DNA from: Halobaculum roseum
GTDB lineage: Archaea > Halobacteriota > Halobacteria > Halobacteriales > Haloferacaceae
Assembly (NCBI RefSeq): GCF_019880245.1
Contig: NZ_CP082286.1
Coordinates: forward strand, 2,250,521-2,314,520
Reading direction: 5' to 3'
Length of the DNA: 64,000 bases
The position numbers were made by a program, and so were the translations under genes. Below, piece after piece: positions 43,009 to 52,846 of this stretch. The first letter of the stretch is position 1, and every line of letters begins with the position of its first letter. The notes under the pieces are model-generated. The model did not search any database. It saw nothing but the letters and a program-made list of their open reading frames with translations, and had not been told where the DNA came from.

Positions 43009-44553
43009 ATGACTGACCAGAGTGAACTGTTCGACCTTTTGGAGCTTCAGCAAGACGAGGACATGTCGTGCAGCGAGAGGCTCGCCAAAATTCGCCAGAA
43101 TGCAAGTTCTATCCCACGCACAGGCCTCTATTACGTCTCTGAAATAATTGGGGACTGTGTTGAGAGCAATCAGAGAGACTGCCTCGAAACTGTGTATGTT
43201 CTGGCAAAGGAAAATGTGGGGCCTGATTCTGACCTCCGTCATGGCCTCATGGCGATCTCAAACGCAGATATGGCAGTCGTCAATGATTTCATACAGTCGA
43301 TAATCGAGGAAGAGGAAGTAACCGAGTCGCATTATCTCTCACGGATTGTTCCCTATCTGTACCGTGGGCATGAATCAGAACTCGTTGAACAACTTGAGGA
43401 ATGGAAAGAGACGCATGAGTATTTCTTTTGGCAAGCTATTGATTTGATTCTCAAACAGTATAACCGAGATAGTGAGAAACCGAACGAAGAGTTTGCTGAT
43501 GAAATTCAGCTGTTGAAATCGACACTCCAGAGAATCGCTAAATCGAATGGTGTAGAACCGAACGACAGTGGCCTTGGGAACTCCGAAATTGCAAAGGTCC
43601 ATAATTTGACCAAGGACATCTATTACGAGGGACGCGGGATCAGCAAAGAGCGAATCCAGAAAAACCTCGAATTATATCCGAATCTGAAAAAGTTCTTAAC
43701 GGCCCAAGAGACGTGGCTTGATACCTTACTGGAGCAGAATCAGCATCCGTTAGCGTACCGGCTTTCCTACGAACACACCGAGGAGGAGTGTAGGCAAATC
43801 GTGAATTCTGATGATGCGGAGCAGTCTGACAAACGAAATGCTAAATTCTGTCTTGACAAGATAGCCCTTCTCAGGTATTATGACGAGTGTTTCGCCGCGC
43901 TAGATATGGAATCAGATAGTGACCTTACCTCGAACCTTCGGCACGGTATATTAGACCGCTCGAATTTCGAGAGTGCAATCGCTGAGATTGAGGTGCTGCG
44001 AGCTTTACGCAGCGAATTCGGCCCTGATAATGTTGAGTTCGAACCGGAGGTACCAGAGTCCTCAAAAGTCACTGATTACCGTGTTTCTATCGCGGGAGAG
44101 AACATCTGGATTGAGCTAAAACATCCGGACCCCTCCGAACCAGCGGCTATCGGGGACATTTACTCTCTTGATATGGACCCTGAATCAAGCCCGGTTCGTT
44201 CAGCGGTGACCGAAAAGATGGAGCAGTTGAACCCGGCCAAGGAAGCAACCGATGACCTAACGATGGTACTACTGAAGACTCAACCATCGAAAATTGATGA
44301 AGTGGCAGTTAGAAGTTATGTCGCAGGCCCAGAGATGGCAGTAATTCCTGAAGATGGTGATACTGACGACTTAGATGTGGTGCGTGGAAAATCGGGATTA
44401 TCGTATAACGAGCGGACTGAAAATCTCGATATTCTTGCTCACTACAAGACTACCGGAGACGCAACTGAGGAACCGTATATTCGTTGCCGTGGATACCTCT
44501 TATCCGATATTGATGAAGATGTTGTTCAGCGACTAAGCGGCTTCCTGACGTGA
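43009..44553 (+). CDS. Putative PD-(D/E)XK nuclease protein
   Basis: The ATG at 43009 gives 514 residues; a longer frame from 42958 includes the TATA box. The first 320 residues are helical and unlike anything I recognise. The C-terminal core has FESAIAEIEVLRALRSEFG, then VTDYRVSI (Asp at about residue 356) and NIWIELKHPD (Glu 369, Lys 371), a classic D-ExK nuclease site. The G+C content is low relative to the flanks. It lies at the right edge of the element, a usual place for defence cargo. Substrate unknown. Confidence 0.65.
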   Translation: MTDQSELFDLLELQQDEDMSCSERLAKIRQNASSIPRTGLYYVSEIIGDCVESNQRDCLETVYVLAKENVGPDSDLRHGLMAISNADMAVVNDFIQSIIEEEEVTESHYLSRIVPYLYRGHESELVEQLEEWKETHEYFFWQAIDLILKQYNRDSEKPNEEFADEIQLLKSTLQRIAKSNGVEPNDSGLGNSEIAKVHNLTKDIYYEGRGISKERIQKNLELYPNLKKFLTAQETWLDTLLEQNQHPLAYRLSYEHTEEECRQIVNSDDAEQSDKRNAKFCLDKIALLRYYDECFAALDMESDSDLTSNLRHGILDRSNFESAIAEIEVLRALRSEFGPDNVEFEPEVPESSKVTDYRVSIAGENIWIELKHPDPSEPAAIGDIYSLDMDPESSPVRSAVTEKMEQLNPAKEATDDLTMVLLKTQPSKIDEVAVRSYVAGPEMAVIPEDGDTDDLDVVRGKSGLSYNERTENLDILAHYKTTGDATEEPYIRCRGYLLSDIDEDVVQRLSGFLT

Positions 44554-44609
44554 GGTAGAAACCTCGCGCCAGTTCGATTGTCGAGCGATGAGAGCTATTA
44601 GTAGATGGT

Positions 44610-44780
44610 GACTGTCATAGTTCAGCAGCGTCGTCTTCCCGACGCCCATCGATCCGGAGAACAGGACGACGCCGCGGTGCTCGTACAGCATTCAAAGGAG
44701 CGTGACCAGCTCCGTCGGGAGCGGCCCCGAGTTCACCAGATCGACCGGCGTATCGGGTGGCTCCGAGCACGCGTCGTTCA
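44610..44780 (-). pseudogene. P-loop ATPase remnant
   Basis: On the minus strand TPVDLVNSGPLPTELVTLL is followed by an in-frame stop, then MLYEHRGVVLFSGSMGVGKT, an intact Walker A motif, and then the frame ends within 30 residues. It overlaps the 3' end of the EamA gene. It is the debris of a larger ATPase gene at the junction between the element and chromosome-like DNA. Confidence 0.5.
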
Positions 44781-45722
44781 AGCCGGGTCGTCGTCCGCGA
44801 CCCGCCTCGGGGCCACACGACGGAGCACCCGTGACGGAGTCGCCCCGCGCCCGCTGACGAGGAGGAACCCGGCGAAGATGACGCCGAAGCCGACGACCGA
44901 CAGCGCCGAGAGCGTCTCCCCGAGCAGCGCCCAGCCGCCCACCGCCGAGACGACCGGGACGAAGTAAAACAGCAGGTTCGCCCGCGTCGCGTCGGTCTCG
45001 TCGATCAGCGCGAAGTACGCGAGATACGCGACCGCACCGGAGAACACTCCGACGTACAGCAGGGCCGCCATCGCGGCGGGCGGCACCGTCAGCCCGGTCG
45101 CGGACTCGCCGGCGGCGACACTCAGCCCGTGTGAGAGCGCGGCCGCCAGCGGCACACCCCAGATCGTGCGGGCCGTACTCGACAGCGTCGTGTCCGCGCG
45201 GCGGATCACCACGGCACCGAAGGCGCTGACCGCGGCGGCGCCGAACAGCAGCGGCACGCCGGGGCCGTTCGCGAGCAGCGCCGACGGATCGGGGTCGGCG
45301 ACGAGGACGACGCCGACGAGTCCCAGTCCCATTCCCGCGACACCCCGGCCGGAGAGCCGCTCGCTGCCGAGCAGGAGCGTGGCGAACACCGGCGTCAGGA
45401 TCGGGTTGAGGCTGAATACGACGGCCGCCACGCCGCTGCTCACGTACTGCTGTCCGAGGAACAACAGCGCGTTCGTGAGCCCGACGACGAGCCCGCCGGT
45501 CGCCACGATGCCGACGATGTCGCCGGTCGTCCGCGGACGCAACTGCGCCCGGGAGCGATGCGTCGCCGCGAACGCCGCCAGGACGACCGCGCCGATGTCG
45601 AACCGGAGGGCCACGAACAACAGCGGCGGGAGATGCGCCAGTCCGGCTTTCGCCGCAACGAAGGTCCCGCCGAAGAGCCCCGCCGCGACGACGAAGCACG
45701 CCCCGGTCCGTCGCGTGAACAC
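44778..45722 (-). CDS. EamA/DMT-family membrane exporter
   Basis: This 314-residue protein has ten likely membrane segments in two EamA repeats. The first repeat has CFVVAAGLFGGTFVAAKAGL and GLTNALLFLGQQYVSSGVAA, and the second has IWGVPLAAALSHGLS and FVPVVSAVGGWALLGET. The family exports or exchanges small metabolites and amino acids. It stands at the start of the GC-rich chromosome-like region. Substrate cannot be predicted. Confidence 0.85.
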   Translation of the reverse strand: MFTRRTGACFVVAAGLFGGTFVAAKAGLAHLPPLLFVALRFDIGAVVLAAFAATHRSRAQLRPRTTGDIVGIVATGGLVVGLTNALLFLGQQYVSSGVAAVVFSLNPILTPVFATLLLGSERLSGRGVAGMGLGLVGVVLVADPDPSALLANGPGVPLLFGAAAVSAFGAVVIRRADTTLSSTARTIWGVPLAAALSHGLSVAAGESATGLTVPPAAMAALLYVGVFSGAVAYLAYFALIDETDATRANLLFYFVPVVSAVGGWALLGETLSALSVVGFGVIFAGFLLVSGRGATPSRVLRRVAPRRVADDDPA

Positions 45723-45932
45723 GCTACCCGCTCACCCCGATAGCGAAGGCGGACAAACGGGCACTAACTCGCGGCACTTCTGTCACGATACACGGTACGT
45801 GACGGAGATATATAACGAAACTCAGAAAATGTTCCACGACGGGAAACGATCCGCAGCCCGCGACAGCGTTGCACGGCGTGAAACGTCGCCGCGGAGCGAA
45901 GCTGGTTTACTCCGGTGGCCGCTGGATCGCGT

Positions 45933-46727
45933 ATGGAGCGCCCGCTCGAGGAGATCGAGTTCCTCGCCCGCTCGACCAACCGCGTCGAGGTGTTGCAGTT
46001 GTTGGCGACGGAGCCGCACACGCGGCGAGCGCTCGCGACGGCGACGGGGGCGTCCCAGGCGACGCTCGGCCGGATCCTCGAGGACTTCACCGAGCGCTCG
46101 TGGGTCGAGCAGACGGGACGCGAGTACGTCGCGACCGCCACCGGATCGCTGGTCGCCGACGGGATCGACGAACTGGTGAGGGTCCTCGAAACGGAGGGGA
46201 AGCTCCGGGACGTGGTGGCGTATCTCCCGGCGGCGGAACTCGGCTTCGACCTGCGTCGGCTCCACGACGCGACGGTGACCGTTCCGAGCCGCACACGTCC
46301 GAGCGCACCGCTCCAGCGCGTGCTCGAGGGAATGGAGGGTGCCGAGACGCTGCGCGCGTTCTCGCACACGCTCAACGAACAGAGCCTCGCGACGACGCAC
46401 GACCGCGTCACCGCGGGCGAACAGACGTTCGAGGCCGTGCTCTCCCCGGGCGCGATCGAGGCGCTCGCGGCCGACGACCGCCTCTGGGCGACGCTGCGGG
46501 CGTTGGTCGACCACGAGGACGCGGCGATCAGGGTCTCCCGCGACGAGATGCCGGTCGCGGTCACCATCGCGGACGGGACGGTGTACCTGCTCGTGCGGGA
46601 CGACGGCGGGATCCTCCGGGCCTCCATCCACACCGACGACGCGGCGGTCCACGAGTGGGCCGAGGACACGTTCGCGGAGTACTGGGCGGAAGCGAACCCG
46701 TTGGACCCGACGGCGTTCGGCGGGTGA
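45933..46727 (+). CDS. HTH regulator with FilR1-type domain
   Basis: The ATG at 45933 gives 264 residues. The N-terminus is a winged helix (EIEFLARSTNRVEVLQLL, then RALATATGASQATLGRILED). The rest has the FilR1 pattern found also at 31158, with QTFEAVLSPGAIEALAADD, AVTIADGTVYLLVRDDG and VHEWAEDTFAEYW. It is divergent from the EamA exporter gene and may control it. A TATA-like GATATATAAC lies at about 45809-45818, more than 100 bases upstream, so a leader or an earlier start is possible. Confidence 0.78.
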   Translation: MERPLEEIEFLARSTNRVEVLQLLATEPHTRRALATATGASQATLGRILEDFTERSWVEQTGREYVATATGSLVADGIDELVRVLETEGKLRDVVAYLPAAELGFDLRRLHDATVTVPSRTRPSAPLQRVLEGMEGAETLRAFSHTLNEQSLATTHDRVTAGEQTFEAVLSPGAIEALAADDRLWATLRALVDHEDAAIRVSRDEMPVAVTIADGTVYLLVRDDGGILRASIHTDDAAVHEWAEDTFAEYWAEANPLDPTAFGG

Positions 46728-46871
46728 CCGCCGTCCCGTACCTCGCGGACGTGACCCCGACCGACCGCCCGCGGGTCACCGACGGAGCCCTGCAGGGGTC
46801 ACTCCCCGGGACCGGTCGGGAAACCGCCCCGGATCCCGTCGACGATCCCGTCTCCCCTGCACGCCCCGCGG

Positions 46872-47297
46872 TCACACCGCGACGGCGCCGGTGTCGTCGA
46901 CGAGCCGGAACCGGACGGCGTCGCGGCCGCGCCCGAGCTGGTGGACCGACCGCTCGACGCTCCCGTCGACCCCTCTGACGGTCTCCACGCCGGTGACGCG
47001 CCAGGGATAGCCGAGGCAATCGCTCCCGGTCAGCGGCACCCGCGTCGTCGCGTCCGGACGCTCGGCTCTCTCCGAACCGTGCCCGTCCCCGTCGCGTCGC
47101 CGAGTTCGGCGACCGCGACGGATCGCACCCGCCTGAGCCGGATCGCGCGGTACCCCTCCCGGAGGCCGGCGGCGACGAGGAACTGTCCGATCCCGCCCGC
47201 GATCAGGACGGGGGCGGGCGCGTCGCCGTGACGCTGGCGGCCACCGTCGGCGACGCGGACCCGGGCCGTACGTGTGGGTGCCGTCGGATTGCGACAC
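46872..47297 (-). pseudogene. GIDE-domain (E3-ligase-like) protein with frameshifts
   Basis: The minus strand reads a membrane segment (APVLIAGGIGQFLVAAGLRE) and RVRSVAVAELGDATGTG in one frame. It then continues ERAERPDATTRVPLTGSDCL, GYPWRVTGVETVRG and AVRFRLVDDTGAVAV in another. The second part has the GIDE signature with a conserved SDCLGYPW core and DDTGAV. At least one base change near 47080 breaks the frame, and the start segment MSQSDGTHTYGP is in the same frame as the second part. A sequencing error is possible. Confidence 0.5.
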
Positions 47298-47312
47298 CCC
47301 CGGGGCGGCCGG

Positions 47313-48374
47313 TCAGAACTCGTCGATCACCGGGATCCCCTCGGTCCCGAAGTCGGTCATCGCGGACAGCTTGTCGTTCACGTCGTCTAGCGAGACCGTC
47401 TCGCTGACGACGGCGCTGGGATCGAGCTTGTCGCGGGCGACCATCCGGAAGATCTCGTCGTAGCGCGTCGGCGGCAGCCCCAGCGAGCCGACGAACTCGA
47501 TCTCCTTCATCACCATCGCGTCCGTCGGGAGGCCGACCATCCCCTCCTCCTCGGAAGTAGTGAGCCCGATCTGGACGTGCGTCCCCCGCGTCCCGAGGCT
47601 GAGCACCGAGTTGCGACACGTCTCGGCGATGCCGAGCGCGTCGACGGAGACGTGACAGCCGCCGCCCGCGAGCGCCTGCACCGCCCCCGGGACGTTGTCG
47701 GCGTCGCCGGCGTTGAGGGTCTCGGCGGCGCCCAGCTCCTCGGCCGTCGAGAGCTTGTCGTCGTCGAGGTCGACGGCGACGACGTTGGCGCCGAGGGCGT
47801 CGGCGACGTGGACCGCCGAGAGCCCGACGCCGCCGCAGCCGTGGACGGCGACCCAGTCGCCCGCCTCGACGGGCGCCCGGTGGGCCAGCCCGTGGAAGGC
47901 GGTCATGAACCGGCAGCCCAGCCCCGCCATGTCGACGGAGCCGACGCCGTCGGGGAGGTGGACGAGGTTGTGGTCGGCCGCTGGCACGTGGACGAACTCG
48001 GCGAAGGCGCCGGGGACCGGCTCGACGAACCCCAGCGGCATCGGGTTCTCGCAGGTGTTCCCGTGGCCGGTCCGACACTGCATGCACGTGCCGTCGCCGA
48101 GGTTGAACGGCACGGCCACGTGGTCGCCCTCGGCGAAGTTCGTCACGTCCTCGCCGACGGCGGCGACGCGGCCCGCCGGCTCGTGGCCGAGGATCTGGCC
48201 CGGCTGGGGCTGGATGCCCAGCCAGTCCCAGTCGCCCTGCCAGCCGTGCCAGTCCGACCGACAGATCCCGCACGCCTCGACCTCGACGACCACGCCCTTG
48301 GGCTCGGGCTCCGGATCGGCGACCTCGGTTACGTCGAGCGGTTCCCCGTGCTCGCGCAGGACTGCTGCTCGCAT
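47313..48374 (-). CDS. Zinc-dependent alcohol dehydrogenase (MDR family)
   Basis: This 353-residue enzyme has the zinc ligands in EACGICRSDWHGW and ILGHEPAGRV, and a second CMQCRTGHGNTC structural loop. The third catalytic Cys region is AGLGCRFMTAFHG, and the Rossmann motif is AVHGCGGVGLSAV. It belongs to the NAD(P)-linked alcohol dehydrogenase group. It stands alone, downstream of the sensor kinase on the same strand. Substrate unknown. Confidence 0.88.
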   Translation of the reverse strand: MRAAVLREHGEPLDVTEVADPEPEPKGVVVEVEACGICRSDWHGWQGDWDWLGIQPQPGQILGHEPAGRVAAVGEDVTNFAEGDHVAVPFNLGDGTCMQCRTGHGNTCENPMPLGFVEPVPGAFAEFVHVPAADHNLVHLPDGVGSVDMAGLGCRFMTAFHGLAHRAPVEAGDWVAVHGCGGVGLSAVHVADALGANVVAVDLDDDKLSTAEELGAAETLNAGDADNVPGAVQALAGGGCHVSVDALGIAETCRNSVLSLGTRGTHVQIGLTTSEEEGMVGLPTDAMVMKEIEFVGSLGLPPTRYDEIFRMVARDKLDPSAVVSETVSLDDVNDKLSAMTDFGTEGIPVIDEF

Positions 48375-48465
48375 GACACGTGATCGTTGGTGACAAATAC
48401 CATAGTTGTTCCTGTCGGTTCCGGATCCGGAGATAGATCGAGCGACTGTCGGGCCCTGACGCGTC

Positions 48466-49608
48466 TCAGGTGACCTGTGAGATCTCGAATCTGGCGCCCC
48501 CCTCGTCGCTCTCGGTCACCGTCACCTCCCAGCCGTGGGCGTCGGCGATCTGGGTGACGATCGTGAGGCCGAACCCGGTCCCGTCCTCCGCCGTCGAGTA
48601 ACCGTGATCGAGGATCTGGTCGCGGTCGGCCGGCGCGATCCCCGGGCCGTCGTCCGCGACGAAGAAGCCCGACCCGTCGGCCAACTCGCCGACGCGGATG
48701 GCGACGTCGTCGCGGCCGTGCTCGATCGCGTTGCGAAAGAGGTTCTCGAACAGCTGCTGGAGCCGGCTGCCGTCGGCGGTGATCCGCCGGTCGATCTCCA
48801 CGCTCAGCGTCGCGTCCTCGGTCGCGACGAACGACCAGCAGTCGCGCGCCACCTCGCCCACGTCGACGGTCTCCGTCTCGGCGATCGACTCCCCCTCCCG
48901 CGCCAACACCAGCAGGTCCTCGATCAGCGTCTCCATCCGGTCGAGCGCGTTCCGACACCGGTCGTAGTGCTCGGGGTCCCCGGTCTCCTCCGCGAGGTCC
49001 AGGTATCCCTGGACGACGCTGAGCGGGTTCCGGAGGTCGTGTGAGACGACCTTGGCGAACTCCTCCAACTGGTCGCGCTGGCGTTGGATGCGTTCGGTCG
49101 CCTGCTTCTGGAAGAGCTCGTAGCTCACCCACTCGGCCATCAGCTCCACGAACGTCGACTCCGGCTCGCTGAACGGCTGTTCCCGCGGCTCGGTGTCGGC
49201 GAAACAGAACGTGCCGTAGGTGTCGCCGTCGACGACGACCTTGGCCCCGATGTACGACTCGAGCCCGAACTGCTCGTAGGCGGAGTCCCCCTCCCACCCC
49301 TCGACCTCGGCGTGCTGGACGGTGAGCGAGTCGTCGTGCGACAGCGTCCGTCGGCAGTACGTCTTGTCGAGGGGACACGACTCGCCCGGCTGTAACAGCG
49401 GGTGGTCGCCGCTGGCGTTGACGATCAGCTGTTCGTCGTCGGCGATCTCCGTGAGAAAGCCGACCCGAACCCCCAGATACGCCCGCCCGAGATCCAGCAG
49501 GTCGGACACCTTCGTGTCGAACGACCGCTCGTAGTCGGCGGTGATGCGGTACATTCGCCGGATGGCGCCCAGGTCGGTGATGTCTTCTCGGTCGGAGGTC
49601 CTGTTCAC
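48466..49608 (-). CDS. Sensor histidine kinase with GAF domain
   Basis: The 380-residue protein has an N-terminal GAF domain (SYIGAKVVVDGDTYGTFCFA at about 120-140). The HisKA segment follows with VSHDLRNPL (about residue 190), where the His is phosphorylated. The HATPase core has the N box FENLFRNAIEHG, DDGPGI and GTGFGLTIV. There is no membrane segment, so it is soluble. It phosphorylates itself and probably a response regulator elsewhere. Confidence 0.9.
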   Translation of the reverse strand: MNRTSDREDITDLGAIRRMYRITADYERSFDTKVSDLLDLGRAYLGVRVGFLTEIADDEQLIVNASGDHPLLQPGESCPLDKTYCRRTLSHDDSLTVQHAEVEGWEGDSAYEQFGLESYIGAKVVVDGDTYGTFCFADTEPREQPFSEPESTFVELMAEWVSYELFQKQATERIQRQRDQLEEFAKVVSHDLRNPLSVVQGYLDLAEETGDPEHYDRCRNALDRMETLIEDLLVLAREGESIAETETVDVGEVARDCWSFVATEDATLSVEIDRRITADGSRLQQLFENLFRNAIEHGRDDVAIRVGELADGSGFFVADDGPGIAPADRDQILDHGYSTAEDGTGFGLTIVTQIADAHGWEVTVTESDEGGARFEISQVT

Positions 49609-49793
49609 TGCCCACTGCTAGCGCCACTGGATGGATAACTGTTGGCGGTGATCGCTCCGGTATCGTCGACCGGGTTCGGACCTCGGATGACGATCGGGGG
49701 CCTCGGATACCGACCCGCCGATCCGGCCACGGACACGGGGCCGGACGCCCGGAGGCGGCCCAAACGGGGCGAGCCCGGCCCCAGTCTCGTGGG

Positions 49794-50798
49794 CTATTCG
49801 CCGGCGGTTCCGTCGACGGTCCCGTCGGCCGAAGCGCGGTCGACTCCGTCGCCGCCGAGCGCCAACCGCACCGCGACGGCGACGCCGACGAGCAGGAACA
49901 CGTCGCCCAGCGACGCCAGTGCCGGGCCCGAGGGCGCCCACGGATCGAGCGGACGGCCGGGGGCGACGAGTGCGGGCACGAGCACCGTCGCGAACCGCAC
50001 GCCGAGGATGACGGCGATCCCCTTGCCGAGATCGCGGACGGAGGTGCGCCGCCCGGTGACGAACAGCACCGCGAGCAGGAACGACGCCTCCGACAGCCAC
50101 TCGATCGGGAACTGCGACGCCGGGATCCCCACGTTCCAGACCCACGCCCCCGAGACGGTGACCGAAATCGAGGACCCGGCGCCCGCGCGCGTCGCCGTCC
50201 GGAGCAGTTCCACGATCCCGTCGGCCGCCACCAGACCGCTGGCGCCGACGAGCGCCCCCAGCCCGGCCGCGACGAGCCCCCGCTTGACGGGCAGTTCCGG
50301 GCCGAGCCGCGTCTCGGGGAGGGCGGCGAACAGCGGGTGCCGGTCGGCGCCCTCGGCGGCCGCGGCGAGCCGGTCGTAGCCGCCGTGGTAGGTGAGCCAC
50401 ACCGCGACCGCGATCGCGAGGAGGCTCGCCACCGTCGACAGCGGGACGGCGAGGACCGCGGGGCCGACCGATCCCGGGAACCCGGTCGCCAGCGCCCCCC
50501 CGAGGGTAGCCAGCAGGTCGACCCCGTAGACGAGGGCGACCCCGCCGGCGACGACGCGGGGAGTCGGGCGAGCGACGACGCCGACGACGGCCAACAGGAA
50601 CGGGGCGAACGTCACGGTGGCCACGACCCATTGAACCACGACGGCGCCGAGGACCGCGACTGGATCGCTCGGGGCTCTGCCGGCCATCGACAGCCGGAGC
50701 CACCCGAACGCGACGAACGCGAACGCGACCAGCGCTCCCGAACCGAGCGCGGCACCGAGGGCTCTGCGGCCGTCGAGGTCGTCGTGGAGGGGCATCGC
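49794..50798 (-). CDS. Polytopic membrane protein of unknown function
   Basis: The 334-residue protein has about eight hydrophobic segments (for example ALVAFAFVAFGWLRLSMAG, VVATVTFAPFLLAVVGVVA and VFLLVGVAVAVRLALGG). An amphipathic loop of about 80 residues lies around position 170. No transporter signature is recognised. The start at 50798 is preferred to 50804. It ends just beyond the histidine kinase gene and is divergent from the ABC exporter. Confidence 0.65.
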   Translation of the reverse strand, partial: AMPLHDDLDGRRALGAALGSGALVAFAFVAFGWLRLSMAGRAPSDPVAVLGAVVVQWVVATVTFAPFLLAVVGVVARPTPRVVAGGVALVYGVDLLATLGGALATGFPGSVGPAVLAVPLSTVASLLAIAVAVWLTYHGGYDRLAAAAEGADRHPLFAALPETRLGPELPVKRGLVAAGLGALVGASGLVAADGIVELLRTATRAGAGSSISVTVSGAWVWNVGIPASQFPIEWLSEASFLLAVLFVTGRRTSVRDLGKGIAVILGVRFATVLVPALVAPGRPLDPWAPSGPALASLGDVFLLVGVAVAVRLALGGDGVDRASADGTVDGTAGE

Positions 50799-50900
50799 TC
50801 GCACGTCAAACAGGACCCGGATAAGCCTTCGGTGGGACCCTACGTCGTCGCCGCCGCGGTCGCCGCACCCCTTATGCGCGACGCGCGACTATCCCGGTCG

Positions 50901-51980
50901 ATGGCATCGACGACGCGGGACGGCCGAGATCCCGACCCGGACGCGACGCCCGCGTTCTCCGTCGAGGGGCTCTCCAAGCGCTTCGGCTCCGGCGCGGACG
51001 CGGTCCACGCGGTCGAGGACGTCTCCCTCTCGGTCGAGCGGGGCTCGATCGTCGGGCTGCTCGGCCCCAACGGCGCGGGGAAGACGACGCTGATCAAGTC
51101 GATTCTCGGGACCGTCATCCCGGACGAGGGCACCGTCCGCGTGCTCGGCCGCGACGCCGCCGACGGACGACGGGGCGCGTACGCGAACGTGGACGCGATG
51201 CTGGAGGGTGCCCGCAACGACTACTGGCGCCTGACCGTCCGGGAGAACCTCCGCTACTTCGCGACCATCGGCGGCGTCGCCCCCGACTCGGTCGCCGACC
51301 GCCACGACCGCCTGCTCGACCGGCTCGAACTGACCGAGAGGGCCGACACCCCGGTCCGGGAGCTGTCGCGGGGGATGAAACAGAAGGTGTCGCTGGCGAG
51401 CGTGCTCGCGGGCGGGGCGGAGCTGGTGTTCCTCGACGAGCCGACGCTCGGGCTCGACGTCGAGGGGTCGCGGACGCTGCGCCGGGAGATCCGCCGGCTC
51501 GCCGAGGAGGAGGAGGTCACGGTCGTCGTGAGCAGCCACGACATGCAGGTCGTCGAGGACGTCTGCGATCGGGTGGTCGTCATGTCCGAGGGATCGATCG
51601 TCGCCGACGACGCGGTCGAGCGACTGCTCGGCGCCGTCGACGACTACCGCGTGCGTATCGCGAGCGACGACCTCTCGCCGGCGACGATCGCCGACCTGCG
51701 CGACCGCTTCGCCGTCGCCGACGCGGACGCGAGCGCTGACCCGCCGACGCTGGCGGTCAGCACCGACGGCGACGCGGCGTACGACCTGTTCGAGGCGTTG
51801 CACGCGGCCGACGTGACGCTCGACCGCGTCGACACCGTCGAGCCCAGCTTGGAGGACGTGTTCGTCCGGCTGACCGGCGCGGCGCCGGACGCCTCGTCGG
51901 CGTCCGAACCGGACGACGGAGCCGCACGCGCCGGGCGACCGCGAGCGGCCACAGCCGGCGACGACGGGGGTGTGCAGTGA
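50901..51980 (+). CDS. ABC-2-type exporter ATPase
   Basis: The ATG at 50901 gives 359 residues. It has Walker A GPNGAGKTT (about residue 60), the signature LSRGMKQKVSLASVLAGG, Walker B LVFLDEPTLGLD and the H-loop SSHDMQVVEDV. The C-terminal 110 residues are an accessory domain with a disordered acidic tail. It pairs with the overlapping permease gene and would export a drug, lipid or polysaccharide. Confidence 0.9.
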   Translation: MASTTRDGRDPDPDATPAFSVEGLSKRFGSGADAVHAVEDVSLSVERGSIVGLLGPNGAGKTTLIKSILGTVIPDEGTVRVLGRDAADGRRGAYANVDAMLEGARNDYWRLTVRENLRYFATIGGVAPDSVADRHDRLLDRLELTERADTPVRELSRGMKQKVSLASVLAGGAELVFLDEPTLGLDVEGSRTLRREIRRLAEEEEVTVVVSSHDMQVVEDVCDRVVVMSEGSIVADDAVERLLGAVDDYRVRIASDDLSPATIADLRDRFAVADADASADPPTLAVSTDGDAAYDLFEALHAADVTLDRVDTVEPSLEDVFVRLTGAAPDASSASEPDDGAARAGRPRAATAGDDGGVQ

Positions 51981-52846
51981 CGGCCGCGGACCCGGCCGAC
52001 GGGCCCGCCGGCGAGGGTCCGGTCGACGCGGCCGTCGCCCGGGACGGTGCCTCGGCCGGCGACGACCCGCGACCGGCGACGCACCTCGATCTCGCCCGCG
52101 CGGTCCTCCACCGGGAGTTCCTCATCTTCGTCCGCTATCCGGCGAACGCGATCGGCGGGATCGTCATCTCGCTCGTGTTCTTCGGGCTGTTGTTCTTCGG
52201 CGGGCGGCTCCTGGCGGGGCGGGCGCTCGCCGACTCGTTGTCGGGGATCGTCGTCGGCTACTTCCTGTGGACGCTGGCGGTGGGCGCGTACTCGTCGGTG
52301 TCCAACGACATCGCCAGCGAGGTCCAGTGGGGGACCCTGGAGCGGCACGTCACCACGCCGTTCGGGTTCGCCCCCGTCGCCCTGCTCAAGGGCGTCGCGA
52401 AGGTGGTTCGGACCTTCCTCACCTCCGGGGTCGTGTTGGCCGTGATGCTCGTCATGACGGGCACGTCCCTGCAGATCGCGCCGCTGACGGTCCTCGTCGT
52501 CGCGGGGCTGGCGATCGTCTCGGTGCTCGGGCTGGGCTTCGCCGCCGGCGGCGTCACCGTCCTGTACAAGCGGGTCGGCAACTGGCTGAATCTCCTGCAG
52601 TTCGGCTTCGTCGTGCTCGTCTCCGCGCCGGTGTTCGACCAGCCGTGGTTGCGGGCGCTGCCGCTGGCGCACGGGAGCGCGATGCTCCAGCGGGCGATGG
52701 TCGACGGCGTCCGCCTGTGGGAGTTCCCGCTCGCGGACCTCGCGCTGTTGGTCGCCGTCGCCGTCGGCTACCTCGCCGGCGGCTACGTCGTCTTTCAGGT
52801 CGCGACCCGGCGAGCGCGGCGGCTCGGCGTGCTCGGCGACTACTGA
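51977..52846 (+). CDS. ABC-2-type permease
   Basis: The GTG start overlaps the ATPase stop (GTGA), so the genes are coupled. The 289-residue protein has six likely membrane segments (AIGGIVISLVFFGLLFFGG, SGIVVGYFLWTLAVGAYSS, LLVAVAVGYLAGGYVVFQV and others) after a 40-residue cytoplasmic N-terminus. It forms the channel of the exporter. Confidence 0.85.
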   Translation: MTAADPADGPAGEGPVDAAVARDGASAGDDPRPATHLDLARAVLHREFLIFVRYPANAIGGIVISLVFFGLLFFGGRLLAGRALADSLSGIVVGYFLWTLAVGAYSSVSNDIASEVQWGTLERHVTTPFGFAPVALLKGVAKVVRTFLTSGVVLAVMLVMTGTSLQIAPLTVLVVAGLAIVSVLGLGFAAGGVTVLYKRVGNWLNLLQFGFVVLVSAPVFDQPWLRALPLAHGSAMLQRAMVDGVRLWEFPLADLALLVAVAVGYLAGGYVVFQVATRRARRLGVLGDY

